A model generated the notes under the pieces. It ran no database searches, was not told where the DNA came from, and saw only the letters and a list, made by a program, of their open reading frames with translations. A stretch of 64,000 bases of DNA from Sphingomonas prati (lineage in GTDB: Bacteria > Pseudomonadota > Alphaproteobacteria > Sphingomonadales > Sphingomonadaceae), in the NCBI RefSeq assembly GCF_014643515.1, contig NZ_BMJP01000001.1, forward strand, positions 1,426,001 to 1,490,000. Direction: 5' to 3'. The translations under genes and the position numbers were made by a program. Positions 63,015-64,000 of this stretch are shown piece by piece. Each line of letters begins with the position of its first letter. The first letter of the stretch is position 1.

Positions 63015-64000
63015 TGACGGACAGTGCCCAGGTCGAGGCCGGCCAAACACCCTGGTGGCACGCGCCGCGCCCCGACGATGGCCCACGGGTGGACGCGTTG
63101 CTCGCCTGCGGTATCCTCGACACGCCGCCGGAACGCGACTTCGACGATCTCGCCGCACTTGCCGCCGACATCTGCGACACGCCCATCGCGCTGGTCAGCT
63201 TCGTCGAGCGGGAGCGACAATGGTTCAAGGCCACGGTCGGCTTCGAGGTCCGCGAAACCGCCGCGGGCGACTCCTTCTGCATCCATGCGATCGCCGCCGA
63301 CGACCTGCTGATCGTCCCCGACATGCTCGACGACCCGCGCTTCATCGACAATGCGCTGGTGACGCAGATGGGCCTGCGCTTCTACGCGGGCATGCCGCTG
63401 CGCACCGCCGACGGGCATATCATCGGCACGATCTGCGTCCTCGACTACCGCCCCCGCACGCTCGAACCGCTCCAGATCCGCGCGCTCGAACGGCTCGCGC
63501 GCCAGGTCATGCGCCTGATCGATCTGCGCCGCGCGTTGCGGACCCAGACGGAGGCCGACGCCCGATTCCGCAACATGGCGGATCATTCGCCCGTCATGAT
63601 GTGGGTGACCGATGCCGACGGCCGCTGCACCTACCTCAACCGGCTGTGGTACGACTACACCGGACAGACGGAGGACCAGGCGCTTGGCTTCGGCTGGCTC
63701 GACGCGACCCATCCGGACGATCGCGCGGAGGCCGAACGCACATTTATGGAGGCGAACGCGGCGCGCACGCCGTTCCGCGTGGAATATCGCCTCCGCCGGG
63801 CGGACGGCCAATATCGCTACGCCATCGACGCCGCCGCCCCGCGGTTCGACGCGGACGGCGCCTGGCTCGGCTTCGTCGGCTCGGTCATTGACATCGACGA
63901 ACGGCGCGAGGCGGAACAGGCACTGCGCGACAGCGAAGCCTATGTCCGCCTCCTGCTCGATTCCACGGCGGAGGGATTCTACGCCGTCGATACCGAGGGG
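63015..64000 (+). CDS. GAF/PAS sensor protein (partial, runs off window)
   Basis: At least 328 residues, open to the window end. Starts MTDSAQVEAGQTPWW. GAF domain ~25-180 (ERDFDDLAALAADICDTPIA, GDSFCIHAIA, AGMPLRTADGHIIGTICVLD), then a PAS domain ~195-310 (FRNMADHSPVMMWVTDADGR, YDYTGQTEDQALGFGWLDAT), and the start of a second PAS (LLLDSTAEGFYAVDTEG). Such proteins usually continue into a histidine kinase or diguanylate cyclase, which lies outside the window. Divergent from manA. Confidence 0.9.

Overview
This window looks like chromosome from a sphingomonad (Alphaproteobacteria, Sphingomonas-like). That placement is inferred from high GC, a large Caulobacter/Xanthomonas-type TonB receptor, GC-rich palindromes of the kind I associate with sphingomonads, and the general look of the proteins. 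No rRNA or other species marker is present.

Left core (1-13.5 kb): threonine ammonia-lyase, a secreted YtcJ-type amidohydrolase and a lipoprotein alpha/beta hydrolase, then a leftward operon. The operon holds an M61 aminopeptidase, a fused HyuA/HyuB 5-oxoprolinase-type enzyme, the paired membrane proteins DUF969 and DUF979, a DUF2891 protein and a small unknown. It reads as peptide and pyroglutamate (5-oxoproline) scavenging.

Island (13.5-53.85 kb, about 40.3 kb): a 16-bp direct repeat, GTTGGTGGACAGGGTA, lies at 13505-13520 and again inside the 3' end of a tRNA-Tyr gene at 53834-53849. A P4-type tyrosine integrase sits beside the tRNA, and GGGGGTA-like repeats lie just inside both ends. The left part holds an AlpA-like regulator, a MerR-like regulator with paired dyads, a truncated ATPase-like fragment, and a decayed Tn3-type transposon whose resolvase gene overlaps an S41 protease gene. 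From about 20 to 44 kb many small, mostly unrelated and mostly rightward genes alternate with copies of a two-hairpin repeat about 75-95 bp long. Several stop codons lie inside or touch a repeat. One gene with its flanking repeat edges occurs twice, at 34.6 and 43.4 kb (398 bp, about 97% identical, no indels). Recognisable members are a DfrB (R67-type) dihydrofolate reductase homologue, PaiB, GNAT, a serine beta-lactamase-like hydrolase, a CPCC protein, a methyltransferase and a DUF1796-like protein. I see no integron integrase. The right part carries an M16 protease, an alkaline phosphatase overlapping a sensor kinase, its OmpR-type regulator, a TonB receptor and a replication-initiator-like protein.

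Right core (53.85-64 kb): tRNA-Tyr, a TrmH/RlmB-type rRNA methyltransferase, ferredoxin, an AlkA-type DNA glycosylase, a surface glycan group (polysaccharide deacetylase, flippase, GNAT/FemAB-like protein, cupin-like protein), a DUF808 membrane protein, mannose-6-phosphate isomerase, and the start of a GAF/PAS sensor that runs off the window.

The GC-rich GTTCCCCGGCG palindromes were seen only in the core segments and the two-hairpin repeats only inside the island. The two repeat populations therefore agree with the island boundaries inferred from the tRNA repeat.
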